Below are positions 7,399 to 15,800 of a stretch of 44,227 nucleotides of DNA, piece after piece (the first letter of the stretch is position 1; the number at the start of each line of letters is the position of its first letter). The position numbers and the translations under genes were made by a program. Where the stretch lies: assembly GCA_937888775.1 (NCBI GenBank), contig CALAQT010000468.1, positions 1-44,227 of the forward strand. The letters are read 5' to 3'. The notes below the pieces were generated by a model. The model had not been told where the DNA came from. It saw only the letters and a program-made list of their open reading frames with translations, and made no database searches. This stretch comes from an uncultured Actinomycetes bacterium. Lineage in GTDB: Bacteria > Actinomycetota > Thermoleophilia > Solirubrobacterales > Solirubrobacteraceae.

Positions 7399-7991
7399 CG
7401 GTCACTCTCCAAGAGCGCCGAGACCATCTCCCGCATCGCGACCTCAGTCTCGGCCTTGCTGAGTCCCCGATCTCTCCTGAGTACCTTCCAGACATAGACG
7501 TCCATGAGCGCGACCAGTTGTGCGAGCCGCCGCCGGTGCGCGGTGCGCTGACGTGGTAGCCATTGGGCAAACGTGTGCTCTACCCACTCCACGTGCAGCG
7601 CTCGACCAGCGTCGGTGACGTCGCGGATCACCGGCACGGCAGCCTCCTGGGAGAGTAGGTGCACGACCGAATCGCCCCAGCGCTCGTAATGCTCGATCAG
7701 GTTTGATATGGCCCCAGGCAGGTCGCCTACAGGCGCCTGGCCCCTTTGCTGCCGAACACGCTCCGCCCCGGACCTGGCGGCCGCCGCCATCAGCGCCTCC
7801 TTGGAGCCGAACCTGTGGATCACAGTGGGCGCACTCACCCCCGCAGCCGCAGCGATGTCCTCGATCCGCACCTCGGGGTAGGGCGCGTCCCGGAAGTACC
7901 GATCCGCTGCCTTGAGAATCCGTCTCTCAGTCTCAGCCTTGGCGCTGGCCCTCAAGTCCATTCGGTACGCGCGCTTTCTCTGTACTACCAT
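7395..7991 (-). CDS. TetR-family transcriptional regulator
   Basis: This is a 198-aa one-component repressor. Residues about 14-65 form the TetR helix-turn-helix (AETERRILKAADRYF, then VRIEDIAAAAGVSAPTVIHRFGSKEALMAA). The remaining all-helical domain should bind an inducer. The listed ATG lies within a perfect 12-bp palindrome; an ATG at 7961 (MDLRASAKAE) would give 188 aa and leave the palindrome upstream as an operator. It is transcribed ahead of, and overlaps, the MGT glycosyltransferase, which it probably controls together with itself. Confidence 0.9.
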   Translation of the reverse strand: MVVQRKRAYRMDLRASAKAETERRILKAADRYFRDAPYPEVRIEDIAAAAGVSAPTVIHRFGSKEALMAAAARSGAERVRQQRGQAPVGDLPGAISNLIEHYERWGDSVVHLLSQEAAVPVIRDVTDAGRALHVEWVEHTFAQWLPRQRTAHRRRLAQLVALMDVYVWKVLRRDRGLSKAETEVAMREMVSALLESDR

Positions 7992-8001
7992 TTCATGAAA
8001 T
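7990..8001. promoter_or_regulatory. Candidate TetR operator palindrome
   Basis: ATTTCATGAAAT is a perfect palindrome at the 5' end of the tetR gene, in an AT-rich patch unusual for this window. The half-site-like GACTTCATCAAG follows at once. Placement at the start of a tetR gene fits autoregulation, which is inferred, not shown. Confidence 0.45.
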
Positions 8002-8042
8002 TCGACTTCATCAAGGCTTAGAAGTCAAGTCCGACCCTGGGC

Positions 8043-8078
8043 GTTGCATCCGTTTTCCCCCAAGAAACGTAATGCACC
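8043..8078 (+). repeat. 36-bp imperfect palindrome, copy 4
   Basis: Same left arm and centre as copies 1 and 2. The right arm reads CGTAATGCACC, two substitutions from GGTAATGCAAC. A permease gene end begins immediately after it. Confidence 0.92.
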
Positions 8079-8079
8079 C

Positions 8080-8223
8080 CTCACGGGGCTCATCGTTGGA
8101 CCGGTGGCCGGCGCCCTGCACGGCGCTGATCTCTCGTTCTACGTCGGCTTCCTGGTCGCCGCCCTCGTCTACTCGGCGCTGTCCAGATTCGGGGCTCTCC
8201 GTGAAGCGGGGAGGGCAGCGTAG
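8080..8223 (+). pseudogene. NCS1-type nucleobase permease, C-terminal fragment
   Basis: The frame reads LTGLIVGPVAGALHGADLS then FYVGFLVAALVYSALSRFG, ending in a stop at 8221-8223. This matches the last membrane helices of the NCS1 cytosine/purine/uracil/allantoin permease family (about 450-500 aa). Only about 47 residues remain. The fragment starts right at repeat copy 4 and is not in frame with the repeat's ATG, so it is not expressed as part of that frame. It is another gene truncated exactly at a repeat. Confidence 0.6.
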
Positions 8224-8578
8224 CCGCCGATGACGCGTGGGCGCCCCTTGACACGGTCCGCTCAAAGGGCGTAGAGGTTAGGTGGCTGGAGATGCTGCGT
8301 TCGGCTCCGTTGAGCCGGCCGCCGGAACGCTGGGGAGTGCCCATGACCGACGCCGATCCGACGGCGACCATCACCGCGTCGCCGTACCTTGTCGTCAGCG
8401 ACGGCAGGAATGGCAACCGTGCTGCGATCGAAGCGAGCGATGTGCTCGCGGCCGGCCCCAACTGCGCCTGATGGAGGGATGAGCGAACCGCGACGTTTTC
8501 GCACCGTGCTCTGACGGCTGGGACATCTTCGTAACCGTCGATCGACCGGCACGCCTGACCACACACAGGAGAACATTT
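8224..8578. other. Leader region of the GH3 gene
   Basis: There is no clear gene. A 42-codon frame at 8343-8471 (MTDADPTATITASPYLVVSD...) precedes the glucosidase gene but has no strong ribosome site and no recognisable relatives; it may be a short leader or chance. AGGAG at 8566-8570 serves the GH3 start. Confidence 0.35.
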
Positions 8579-11077
8579 ATGCCGTACGTCAACGTTGGTC
8601 ACGAGAGTTCCGGGGGGATCGGACTCACACATCGTGTGGGTCGTATGCGCGGGAGGAGGCGGGCCCTGCTCAGCGCGACAGCTCTGGTCGGCGCCGTGGC
8701 GGTCGGGCTGAGCCAGGGCAGCGCCACCACCGCGACGCCGGCGAGCCCGTGGCTCAACACCGGCATGCCGACCGCTGCTCGGGTGAACGCCCTCCTTGGC
8801 GCCATGACGCTTCCCGAGAAGGTTGGTCAGATGGACCAGCAGCTGGTGGACAACGTCACCGGCCCGAACAGCGCCAACTGCAACCCCGGCACCACCTTCG
8901 GCATGCCCAACGCTGCGTGTGAGAAGACGTTCTTCGTCGACCAGCACGTCGGCTCGGTGCTGGCCGGGGGGACCGACAACCCGCCCGACACGACCGGCAA
9001 GGGCGGCGTGGGCAACACCGGCCTCGACTGGGCCAACGAGTACAACGCCATCCAGAGCTACGCCATCGCCAACTCGCGGCTGCACATCCCCGTGGTCTTC
9101 GGGGTTGACGCGGTCCATGGCTTCGGGCATCCCTGGCAAGCGCCGCTGTTCCCGCAGTCGATCGGGATGGGCGCCACCTGGGATCCCGCTGCCGCGCAAG
9201 CGGGGGGAGCCGTCACCGCCAACGCTCTCCGGGCCACCGGCTGGGTGTGGGATTTCGCGCCTGTGCAGGACCTGTCCCGCGACAACCGGTGGGGGCGCAC
9301 CTATGAGACCTGGGCCGAGGAGCCGGTGCTGTCCGCCGCCATGGGCGGCGCCAATGTCCACGGGCTGCAGACGCCCGGGACAACCGGTTCGCTCAATGTC
9401 ACGGCCACCATCAAGCACTTCGCCGGGTACTCGCAGGCCGTCAACGGGCACGACCGCAACGAGGCCCTGCTGCCGCTGAGCTACCTGCAGAGCATGATCC
9501 TCCCGTCCTACGCGGGTGGCATCGACGCCGGGTCAGGAACCGTGATGGTCGACTCCGGGTCGATCAACGGCGTTCCCGCCACCGCGTCGCACTACCTGCT
9601 CACCGACATCCTTCGCGACCAGATGGGCTTCAAGGGTGTGGTCATCAGCGACTACCAGGACGTGCCGGCCCTGCAAACGAAGTATCAGATCGTCCCCGAC
9701 CTGGCCGGCGCCATCGCCAAGGCGGTGAATGCGGGGGTTGACATGAGCATGGAGGTCACCAACCCCGCTCAATGGCAGACCGCCATCCTGCACGACGTGG
9801 CCACGGGCAAGATCTCGACGGCCCGCATCGACCAGGCCGTGCGGCGGATCCTGACCTTGAAGTTCCAGCTGGGTCTGTTCGATCAGGCCTGTGTCAGCAA
9901 CCCGACCGTCCGGTGTGTCAACGCCGGTGCCGCTGACGGGGCGGTCACCGCCGGCCGCGACCAGACCCTGAAGGCGGCCGACGAGTCGATGACGCTGCTG
10001 CGCAACCAGAGCAACGTCCTGCCCCTCCTCCCGTCCAGCCATGTCGTGGTCACCGGCCCGAGCGCCGACTCCATGACCAATCAGCTGGGCGGCTGGAGCG
10101 TCAGCTGGCAGGGCGTCTTCGGCGCCGGCCACGGGTGCTGCATGGGGCCGGCCAATCAGATCCCGCCGGGTACAACCGTCAAGCAGGGCATCCTGAAAGA
10201 CGACTCGAACGCGGTCTTCGCACCGGACCAGGCCACCGCTTTGGCCGACGCCACCGCCAGCGCCTATGTCGTGGCCGTCGGCGAGAAGGCGTACGCCGAG
10301 GGCCTGGGTGACAACCCAGCCCCGCAGCTCCCCGCGGATCAGCAGGCGCTGATCGCCGCGCTCGAGGCAACCGGAAAGCCAGTGATCGTCGTGGTCATCG
10401 CCGGGCGGCCGATCGGCCTCGGTCAGGCGGCGGAGAACGCCGACGGCATCCTCATGGCCTACCAGGGCAGCACGGAAGCCGGAAAGGCGGTGGCCGACAC
10501 CATCTTCGGCACCAACAACCCGAGCGGCAAGCTGCCGGTGAGCTGGCCGTCCGACGCCGCATCGGTGGGCGCGGACTTCAATGGCGCGGCGCCGTCGCCG
10601 CTGGGCGACCAGCCGAAGTTCTTCGACCAGCTCCCCGGCACCAATGGTGGCGCCGGAAGTGGCTACAACCCGCTCTACCCGTTCGGTTTCGGCCTCTCCT
10701 ACACCACCTTCCAGATGAGCGGCCTGTCGGTGACACCGACGGTGTCCAGGCATGGCACGGCGACGGCCACGTTCAAGGTGACCAACACGGGACCCAGGGC
10801 GGGGACCGACATCGTTCCTGTCTACGTGAGCCAGCCGGTGAGCAGCGTGGTGGTGCCGCCGCAGCGGTTGGTCGGTTTCACCAGGGTCGCCCTCGCCAGC
10901 GGCCAGTCAAAGATCGTGCACGTTTCCTTCCCAGCCTCCACGCTTGCCGAGACGCAGGGCGACATCAATGCGTCAGGGGCGCCCAGCGTTGAGCCAGGTG
11001 CCTACATCGTGCAAATCGACAAGAACGACACGACACCGTACGACGTCGCCGTCTCGGCGCCGTTCACCATCTCCTGA
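8579..11077 (+). CDS. Secreted GH3 family beta-glucosidase
   Basis: This is an 832-aa exo-acting beta-D-glucosidase or xylosidase of glycoside hydrolase family 3, exported to act on plant-type oligosaccharides. An N-terminal signal peptide (RGRRR, then a hydrophobic stretch to about residue 50) is followed by the barrel domain. That domain carries the family motif KH at 279-280 (ATIKHFAGYS) and the presumed nucleophile Asp358 in VVISDYQD. The GH3_C domain begins near LLRNQSNVLPL (about residue 480), and a fibronectin-III-like domain closes the protein (from YPFGFGLSYTTF, about residue 700). AGGAG 8 bases upstream sets the start. It is the sole intact gene between repeat copies 4 and 5 and is flanked by fragments of a nucleobase permease and a ROK protein. 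Confidence 0.95.
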   Translation: MPYVNVGHESSGGIGLTHRVGRMRGRRRALLSATALVGAVAVGLSQGSATTATPASPWLNTGMPTAARVNALLGAMTLPEKVGQMDQQLVDNVTGPNSANCNPGTTFGMPNAACEKTFFVDQHVGSVLAGGTDNPPDTTGKGGVGNTGLDWANEYNAIQSYAIANSRLHIPVVFGVDAVHGFGHPWQAPLFPQSIGMGATWDPAAAQAGGAVTANALRATGWVWDFAPVQDLSRDNRWGRTYETWAEEPVLSAAMGGANVHGLQTPGTTGSLNVTATIKHFAGYSQAVNGHDRNEALLPLSYLQSMILPSYAGGIDAGSGTVMVDSGSINGVPATASHYLLTDILRDQMGFKGVVISDYQDVPALQTKYQIVPDLAGAIAKAVNAGVDMSMEVTNPAQWQTAILHDVATGKISTARIDQAVRRILTLKFQLGLFDQACVSNPTVRCVNAGAADGAVTAGRDQTLKAADESMTLLRNQSNVLPLLPSSHVVVTGPSADSMTNQLGGWSVSWQGVFGAGHGCCMGPANQIPPGTTVKQGILKDDSNAVFAPDQATALADATASAYVVAVGEKAYAEGLGDNPAPQLPADQQALIAALEATGKPVIVVVIAGRPIGLGQAAENADGILMAYQGSTEAGKAVADTIFGTNNPSGKLPVSWPSDAASVGADFNGAAPSPLGDQPKFFDQLPGTNGGAGSGYNPLYPFGFGLSYTTFQMSGLSVTPTVSRHGTATATFKVTNTGPRAGTDIVPVYVSQPVSSVVVPPQRLVGFTRVALASGQSKIVHVSFPASTLAETQGDINASGAPSVEPGAYIVQIDKNDTTPYDVAVSAPFTIS

Positions 11078-11092
11078 CAAGCGACCGACCCT

Positions 11093-11122
11093 GGGCGCCG
11101 CGCCGGCTCCGGCGCGGCGCCC
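11093..11122 (+). terminator. Strong GC hairpin after GH3 gene
   Basis: GGGCGCCGCGCCGG and CCGGCGCGGCGCCC form a perfect 14-base inverted repeat separated by two bases, starting 15 bp after the GH3 stop. There is no U tract. High-GC bacteria commonly use such U-less hairpins. Confidence 0.7.
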
Positions 11123-11157
11123 ACTCGGCACCAACAACTGCCGGCACAATTGAAGGA

Positions 11158-11250
11158 GGCCGCGCCCTGCGGGGTGCAACCGGCATGGCGGGTGAGTTCG
11201 GCCACATGCCGTTCGGGGATCCAGCGCTCCTCTGCCGGTGCGGGGCGCGG
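11158..11250 (+). pseudogene. ROK-family protein fragment
   Basis: The frame reads RALRGATGMAGEFGHMPFG then DPALLCRCGAR. This is the conserved core of ROK sugar kinases and repressors: the G.AGE.GH motif followed by the CxCGxxGC zinc motif, of which only CRCG survives. About 30 residues of a roughly 390-aa family remain; the frame then runs into unrelated sequence. ROK repressors often control glucosidase genes, so it may be a remnant of the GH3 gene's original neighbour. Confidence 0.6.
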
Positions 11251-11384
11251 GTCCTTGCTGTGCAACACTCTAAAACAGCCCAATCAGAGTGGAATACCGT
11301 GTGGTCGCCGTTGATCCTTCGGCCGCCGTCGACTTCGGCAAAGTAATGGTTTGAGCCCTTAAAGCACCTGTCTCTATGTCAGGA

Positions 11385-11420
11385 GTTGCATCCGTTTTCC
11401 CCCAAGAAAGGTAATGTAAC
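11385..11420 (+). repeat. 36-bp imperfect palindrome, copy 5
   Basis: Identical to copies 1 and 2 except for one substitution in the right arm (GGTAATGTAAC), which turns the frame after the ATG into an immediate TAA stop. Confidence 0.95.
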
Positions 11421-11637
11421 TAACTCAATGTCGAGCGTCGCGGTGTCACCAGCGCTTAGAGCTGCGGTGTGTTGCAGCTTTCGATCAATCCTCATCCAGT
11501 GGCCAATGCCGACTCCGCGGCCCGTGATGAGAAGCGATTACGAGTGGTCGCCACTCGACCGCGCAGGTCGCCACAGAGAACGACCGCACCCGAGCGGATC
11601 CAGATCACCCGGCAGCAGCTGGCCGAGTTCCCGTGGG
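11421..11637. other. Intergenic after copy 5
   Basis: There is no gene. The plus-strand frame ending at about 11648 reads ERIQITRQQLAEFPWVSG before a stop and may be a short gene end, but it is not identifiable. Confidence 0.3.
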
Positions 11638-12582
11638 TCAGCGGCTGAAGTCGAGGACCAGCCGGCCGCGGACGCCGCCGGCCGCGAGCATCCTGTGGGC
11701 CTCGGCGGCCTGGGAGGCTGGGAGAACGCGCGCCACCCGGAGGGTCACGGCACCGTCACCGGCCACCTGACGGAGGCGCTCCAGCGCGCCGGTGTTCCGG
11801 ACCTGGGCGACGACACCAACTTGGTGCACAGTGATGCCACGACCCGGTTCGCCGCTCCAGCCGCGGACCACCACCAGACCGCCGCCGTCGCGGACCGCGG
11901 GGGCGACCAGCCCGTTCAGCACCGCGCCATCCACGACCCCATCCACTCCCTCGGGCACCAACCCGCGAATGCGGTCGGCGACGTCATCACCCCGGCGCAC
12001 GAGCTCGTCGGCACCCAGGTTCCGTACCAGCGGCTCGTCCTTCTGTGACGCATCCGCGATCACGTGGAGATGAGCGACCTTGGCGAGTTGGACCACGTAG
12101 CCTCCGACGGCGCCGGCGGCTCCCGTCACCGCCAGGGTCTGCCCGACTGACAGGCCCAGCATCTCCAGCGCAAGCCACGCGGTGAGGCCGTTCATCGGGA
12201 GGGTCGAGGCGCCGGCGAAGTCGGCGCCCGCGGGGATGCGCACCACTGACTCCGCGGGGACGACCACATGGTCAGCATAGGCACCCCCGTGGGGTCGTGC
12301 GGTGGGCACGACGACGGCCATGACCTCGTCTCCGATCGTCCACGGCGCCCCCTTCCCCACCTCGCTGATCATGCCAGCGGCGTCCATCCCGGGCACGTGG
12401 GGCGGCGGCATATCGCGCAGCAACTCCCGGCGCATACCGGCGCAAAACCCCAGGTCGGTCGGGTTCACCGCGGCTGCGTGGACCCGAATGCGCACCTCGC
12501 CGGGTCCGGGATGCGGCTCCGACACGTCCACGACGCGCAGCTGCTCCGGGCCACCGAATTCCACGACCCCGATGGCTCTCAT
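11638..12582 (-). CDS. NADPH:quinone reductase-like MDR oxidoreductase
   Basis: This is a 314-aa medium-chain dehydrogenase/reductase of the zinc-independent quinone-oxidoreductase group, which reduces quinones or activated alkenes with NAD(P)H. The catalytic GroES-like domain begins MRAIGVVEFGGPEQLRVVDV and contains HAAAVNPTDLG. The Rossmann domain carries AVTGAAGAVGGYVVQLAK (about residues 143-160). No structural zinc cysteines are present. The start at 12582 is chosen because GGAGG lies 8-9 bases upstream and the N-terminus matches the family; the open frame extends further but is not supported. It is monocistronic, with no obvious partner. Confidence 0.9.
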   Translation of the reverse strand: MRAIGVVEFGGPEQLRVVDVSEPHPGPGEVRIRVHAAAVNPTDLGFCAGMRRELLRDMPPPHVPGMDAAGMISEVGKGAPWTIGDEVMAVVVPTARPHGGAYADHVVVPAESVVRIPAGADFAGASTLPMNGLTAWLALEMLGLSVGQTLAVTGAAGAVGGYVVQLAKVAHLHVIADASQKDEPLVRNLGADELVRRGDDVADRIRGLVPEGVDGVVDGAVLNGLVAPAVRDGGGLVVVRGWSGEPGRGITVHQVGVVAQVRNTGALERLRQVAGDGAVTLRVARVLPASQAAEAHRMLAAGGVRGRLVLDFSR

Positions 12583-13641
12583 CCAACTAGCCTCCAGACG
12601 CACTGGTTCCGGTGCGGCCCGATGGCGGTCCAGCCCCCGGGCGGGCCTTGCGGGGTGCCGGAACCTTCTTCGGTTCGGCCGCAGGAGTCGGGCGGCCGAC
12701 CCCACTACCCCAGACGACTCTAATACTTCCCGGAATAGCAGACCAGAAGTCCTCATCGAGTTCCGCAGGTTCGGGACGGAGGGTCTGCTCGATCGACTGG
12801 AGGTTGGCGGGATCGTAGGGACTGCTGCCCGGTGCTCAATCCCACATGGCGGCCGGTGGGACGCACTTCAAGACTTCTGCCCACCCTGCCCTCTATGGAG
12901 GGGAGCAGGCACCGCGCCCGGGGCTATCTCCGGAAGCTCTCGATGCTCGGCGGCACCTCGCCAGACGGCAGAAGCACCGGCTCGACGATGGCGTCGCTGT
13001 GCAGCGCCCACGGCAGGATCACGACCGAATGCCCGCCTCGGCCCCCGGCCACCACGACCTCCACGTCCTTCGGCGACCTGGTCACCGGCATGGGGTGGCG
13101 GTCCTCGAAGTCCTTGGGACGTGCCGGTGAGAGCCCCCGGTTGCGAACGAGGGCGGTCTCGTTGTGCACGCGCTCATGGATCTCCTGCCGGATCCGATCC
13201 TTGTCCCAGCCGGATCGGGCCCAGCTTGGTGCGTCGCCGCGACGCCTCGATCTGACGCTCGACCCGTGCCGAGGTCCGGCGCGGGCGAGGAGACCATCAG
13301 TGTTTTCGCGCCCGGCGATTCGCGGCTTGACAGGATTCTCTCACGGCTCGGTGGGGTCGAGAACATCTCGATCGGGGTGCCGCACTTATGGCGGAGTTAT
13401 GGGCCCGAGGCGTCCGGTGATGGGAGCTTGATATCGGCGGCGACCTCGATCAGCTTGATGCCGTCGAAGCACCGACCCGCACGACTGGGACACAGTCGCC
13501 GCGGACCACCGACGCGTGCGTGACCGCAGCTCCGCCAGAGACGGCGTCGAACGTAGGGATTCATGATGCCGCAGTCGAGGAACGTCCAGATAGGGCGTCC
13601 CAGCTGCCGCACACAGCACCAAGGAGCTAAGTCGTGACAGT
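12583..13641. other. 1 kb without an intact gene
   Basis: Open frames here are short and overlapping. The one credible coding remnant is the minus-strand gene end at 12924-13244, listed separately. The rest (12583-12923 and 13245-13641) shows no frame with both a ribosome site and family resemblance. Confidence 0.4.
12924..13244 (-). pseudogene. C-terminal remnant of an unrecognised protein
   Basis: A minus-strand frame of about 106 residues without a good start reads GWDKDRIRQEIHERV, later RPKDFEDRHPMPVTRSP and VEVVVAGGRGGHSVVILPW, and ends at 12924. Its composition and alternation of charged and hydrophobic segments look like real protein, and the Gly-rich VVVAGGxGxHS segment looks conserved. 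I do not recognise the family. The absence of a start and of any upstream continuation suggests that the 5' part has been lost. Confidence 0.35.
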
Positions 13642-13848
13642 ATGAGTCCCATGATCAAGCGCAACGCTGGCCTCGGACCGCATCACGCGCTCACGGTGAT
13701 CGTCACTGCCGTGATCGCCGCGGTGGTTGCCTACGTGGTCCTCGGCTGGCTGGTCGGCCTCGTTGCGTTTCTCATCAAGACCGCCGTTGTCCTGTTTGTG
13801 GTCGTGGCCGCGGTAGCACTGGTGCTCCGGTGGGCCAGACGCCCGTGA
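13642..13848 (+). CDS. Small two-helix membrane protein upstream of pspA
   Basis: This is a 68-aa protein. A basic N-terminus (MIKRNAGLGPHH) is followed by two hydrophobic helices (about 17-35 and 40-62) ending in RWARRP. A second ATG (residue 4) is an alternative start. It lies 82 bp upstream of the PspA-PspAA gene on the same strand. Psp systems usually pair PspA with a small membrane protein, so this may be a membrane partner; that is inference from position, since no PspB/PspC motif is present. Confidence 0.65.
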   Translation: MSPMIKRNAGLGPHHALTVIVTAVIAAVVAYVVLGWLVGLVAFLIKTAVVLFVVVAAVALVLRWARRP

Positions 13849-13930
13849 CCACCGACCCGGGGCGTGCCACTCGCCGCCGTAGAATCGAGCGGGGCCTCCG
13901 CCCGGAGGTCTCCCGACAAGGAGGCACTTC

Positions 13931-14956
13931 ATGAGCGTGTTCCGGCGCTTTAGCAACATCTTCCAGCAGAAGAGCAACGCGGCTCTCGACCGGTTGGAGG
14001 ACCCCTCGCAGGCGATCGACCTCACGTACCAGCAGCTTCTCGAGCAGCAGCAGAAGCTCCGCACCGCCCTGGTCGAGGCCACCACCGGCCAGAAGCGCCT
14101 CGAGAACCAGGCCGCCGAGATGGACAAACGCATCGCGCAGCTCAACACCGCAGCGCAACAGTCGATGCAGTCGGGCAAGGAGGATCTCGCCACCCAGGCA
14201 CTGACCCAGGCCGAGGTGCTCACCCAGCAGCGCCAGCAGCTCAACCCCCAGATCCAGTCGATCGCCGCCCAGGTGGCCAAGCTCCAGACCGGGATCCAGC
14301 GCTATCAGGCGCGCGTCCAGGCATTCGCCAGCCAACGCGAGTCGCTCAAGGCGTCCTACGAGGCGTCGAAGGCAACAAGCGCAGCGGGCGACACGCTGGC
14401 CGGCATTGGCGAGCACACCTCCGACGCCGCGATGATGATGCAGCGCGCGCAAGACAAGATCGCGCGAACCCAGGCACACGCGGACGCGGTCGACTCCCTA
14501 CTCGACAGCGGTGTGCTTGACGCGCCGCTCCTGTCGGGCGGCAGCACGTCGCTCGACGACCAGATCACCGCGACCGTCGTCGAGAGCAACGTTCAGGCTA
14601 AGCTGGCAGCTCTGAAGTCACAGCTCGGCATCGCCGCACCCGCCACCGCGGCAGCGCTCCCGGCGGGTGGCATCGTCGTGCGCATCCACGGAGAGGAGCA
14701 GTATCGCCTGCCGGAGTCGACGCGCCCGCAGCTCGACGCCTACGACCACCGCCTCGTGGCGGCTGTCCGGTCGGGCGACGACGCCGCATTCCATGCGGCG
14801 CTGGGCGAGGTCGCCACATTCGTGAAGTCGACCGGCGCGCAGCTGGCCCACGACGACCTCTCCACCAGCGAGATCATCCTGCCCAGCGCCGACATGTCAC
14901 TCGATGAGGTGACCACGATGCTCCAACAGGAGAACTGGATGGGTCAACCCGCCTGA
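13931..14956 (+). CDS. pspA: PspA/IM30 protein fused to a PspAA domain
   Basis: This is a 341-aa phage-shock protein A homologue. Residues 1-220 are the long helical coiled coil of the PspA/Vipp1/IM30 (ESCRT-III-like) fold: MSVFRRFSNIFQQKSNAALDRLEDP is the amphipathic membrane-sensing start, followed by Gln/Ala-rich heptads. Residues about 245-335 match the PspAA (PspA-associated) domain: IVVRIHGEEQYRL, then AVRSGDDAAFHAALGEV and IILPSADMSLDEV. PspA proteins assemble on stressed membranes and stabilise them. A PspAA domain is more often encoded as a separate gene, so the fusion is informative. AAGGAGG 7 bases upstream fixes the start. It converges with the YbjQ operon, whose last stop is 13 bp away. 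Confidence 0.93.
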   Translation: MSVFRRFSNIFQQKSNAALDRLEDPSQAIDLTYQQLLEQQQKLRTALVEATTGQKRLENQAAEMDKRIAQLNTAAQQSMQSGKEDLATQALTQAEVLTQQRQQLNPQIQSIAAQVAKLQTGIQRYQARVQAFASQRESLKASYEASKATSAAGDTLAGIGEHTSDAAMMMQRAQDKIARTQAHADAVDSLLDSGVLDAPLLSGGSTSLDDQITATVVESNVQAKLAALKSQLGIAAPATAAALPAGGIVVRIHGEEQYRLPESTRPQLDAYDHRLVAAVRSGDDAAFHAALGEVATFVKSTGAQLAHDDLSTSEIILPSADMSLDEVTTMLQQENWMGQPA

Positions 14957-14969
14957 GAGTCGGAGGGCC

Positions 14970-15800
14970 CTACCGCACCGCTGCGTTGGTCAAAGCCACC
15001 TGGTCGTCGGTCAGCGGCACGACCATCGTTGGATCGAGGCGCTGGTGCCCCGCGCGCCCAACCGCGACGGTGGTGCCGATGGCGAGGAACTCGATGACGT
15101 GGCTTCCCCAGACGTGTGAGGCCTGCTCGATGCGCATGGCGACGATCCCCTGCGCACCGGTTCCGCGCGCCTCGTCCTGCATGCGGGTCATGGCGAGCTC
15201 GCGCGCCTCGTACAGCGCACTGGTGTAGTTGCCGAGCTCGACGTTCTGCGTTGTCTGGCCGAGCCGTGCGGAAAGACCCTGGTAGGCGATGTGGTACACG
15301 CACGCGCCGAACGCCAGGCCGATCGGCCGGTAGCCTGCCCGGATCAGAAGGTACAGGTCCTGACCCGAGAGGTCGCTCAGCCACAGCCTCGGCGAGCGCT
15401 CGGCGGGGTTGACGACAGCGGTGCCCATGGCCACGAACTCGGCAAGGTTCTCACGCCCGTGATGGAGCCGCACATCGAGGGTTGTGCCGACCACGCCCTG
15501 GCCGCCGATGCTGCGCGCGTGCGCCTCCAATCGCGCCAGCGCATCGGCACGCGCCGCGTACATCACGTTGGTGAGAACCGCCATCTCCTCGTTGGTGGTC
15601 CAGTTCTGCGTCTGCCAGCCGATGTGGTACACCGCGCTGCCCACGACCAGGCCGAGCGGCTCGTAGCCGATTTCCTTGAGGAGAATGGCCTCGTCGACGG
15701 AGAGGTCGCTGCTGAAGCGACGTCCCGTGTGCCGCTCGCCGCGTCCGCTGGCGAGGCATTGCAGCGCGGCCTCCGCGTGCGCGTTCGGCAGCGTCGCCAT
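14970..15800 (-). CDS. Tandem YbjQ (UPF0145) domain protein 1
   Basis: This is a 276-aa protein with two YbjQ/UPF0145 domains, each about 110 residues. Repeat one runs from FSSDLSVDEAILLKEIGYEPLG to EFVAMGTAVV; repeat two runs from WLSDLSGQDLYLLIRAGYRPIG to EFLAIGTTV. Shared motifs are SDLS at the start, a VYHI strand, an A..ALARM..EA helix and the EF.A.GTAV end. YbjQ domains form oligomeric rings, and their role is not established (sometimes annotated heavy-metal-binding). Its start codon shares a base with the upstream stop (TGATG), so it is translationally coupled. It is the last gene of a six-gene operon that converges on pspA. Confidence 0.88.
   Translation of the reverse strand: MATLPNAHAEAALQCLASGRGERHTGRRFSSDLSVDEAILLKEIGYEPLGLVVGSAVYHIGWQTQNWTTNEEMAVLTNVMYAARADALARLEAHARSIGGQGVVGTTLDVRLHHGRENLAEFVAMGTAVVNPAERSPRLWLSDLSGQDLYLLIRAGYRPIGLAFGACVYHIAYQGLSARLGQTTQNVELGNYTSALYEARELAMTRMQDEARGTGAQGIVAMRIEQASHVWGSHVIEFLAIGTTVAVGRAGHQRLDPTMVVPLTDDQVALTNAAVR

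Noticed and set aside
8090..9451. 453-aa minus-strand frame opposite the GH3 gene
   Set aside because: Shadow of the plus-strand glucosidase, which has a signal peptide and catalytic motifs. The minus frame is Arg/Gly/His-rich with no family resemblance.
9533..10753. 406-aa minus-strand frame opposite the GH3 gene
   Set aside because: Long only because of high GC and the codon pattern of the opposite strand; no motifs and no ribosome site.
3589..11420. The 36-bp repeats as a CRISPR array
   Set aside because: The length and GTTG...CAAC ends are CRISPR-like, but the copies are 1-3 kb apart with whole genes between them, and no cas gene is present.
12302..13255. 317-aa plus-strand frame across the oxidoreductase 5' end
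   Set aside because: Ser/Arg/Pro-rich frame antisense to a real gene in its first third, with no ribosome site or family match.
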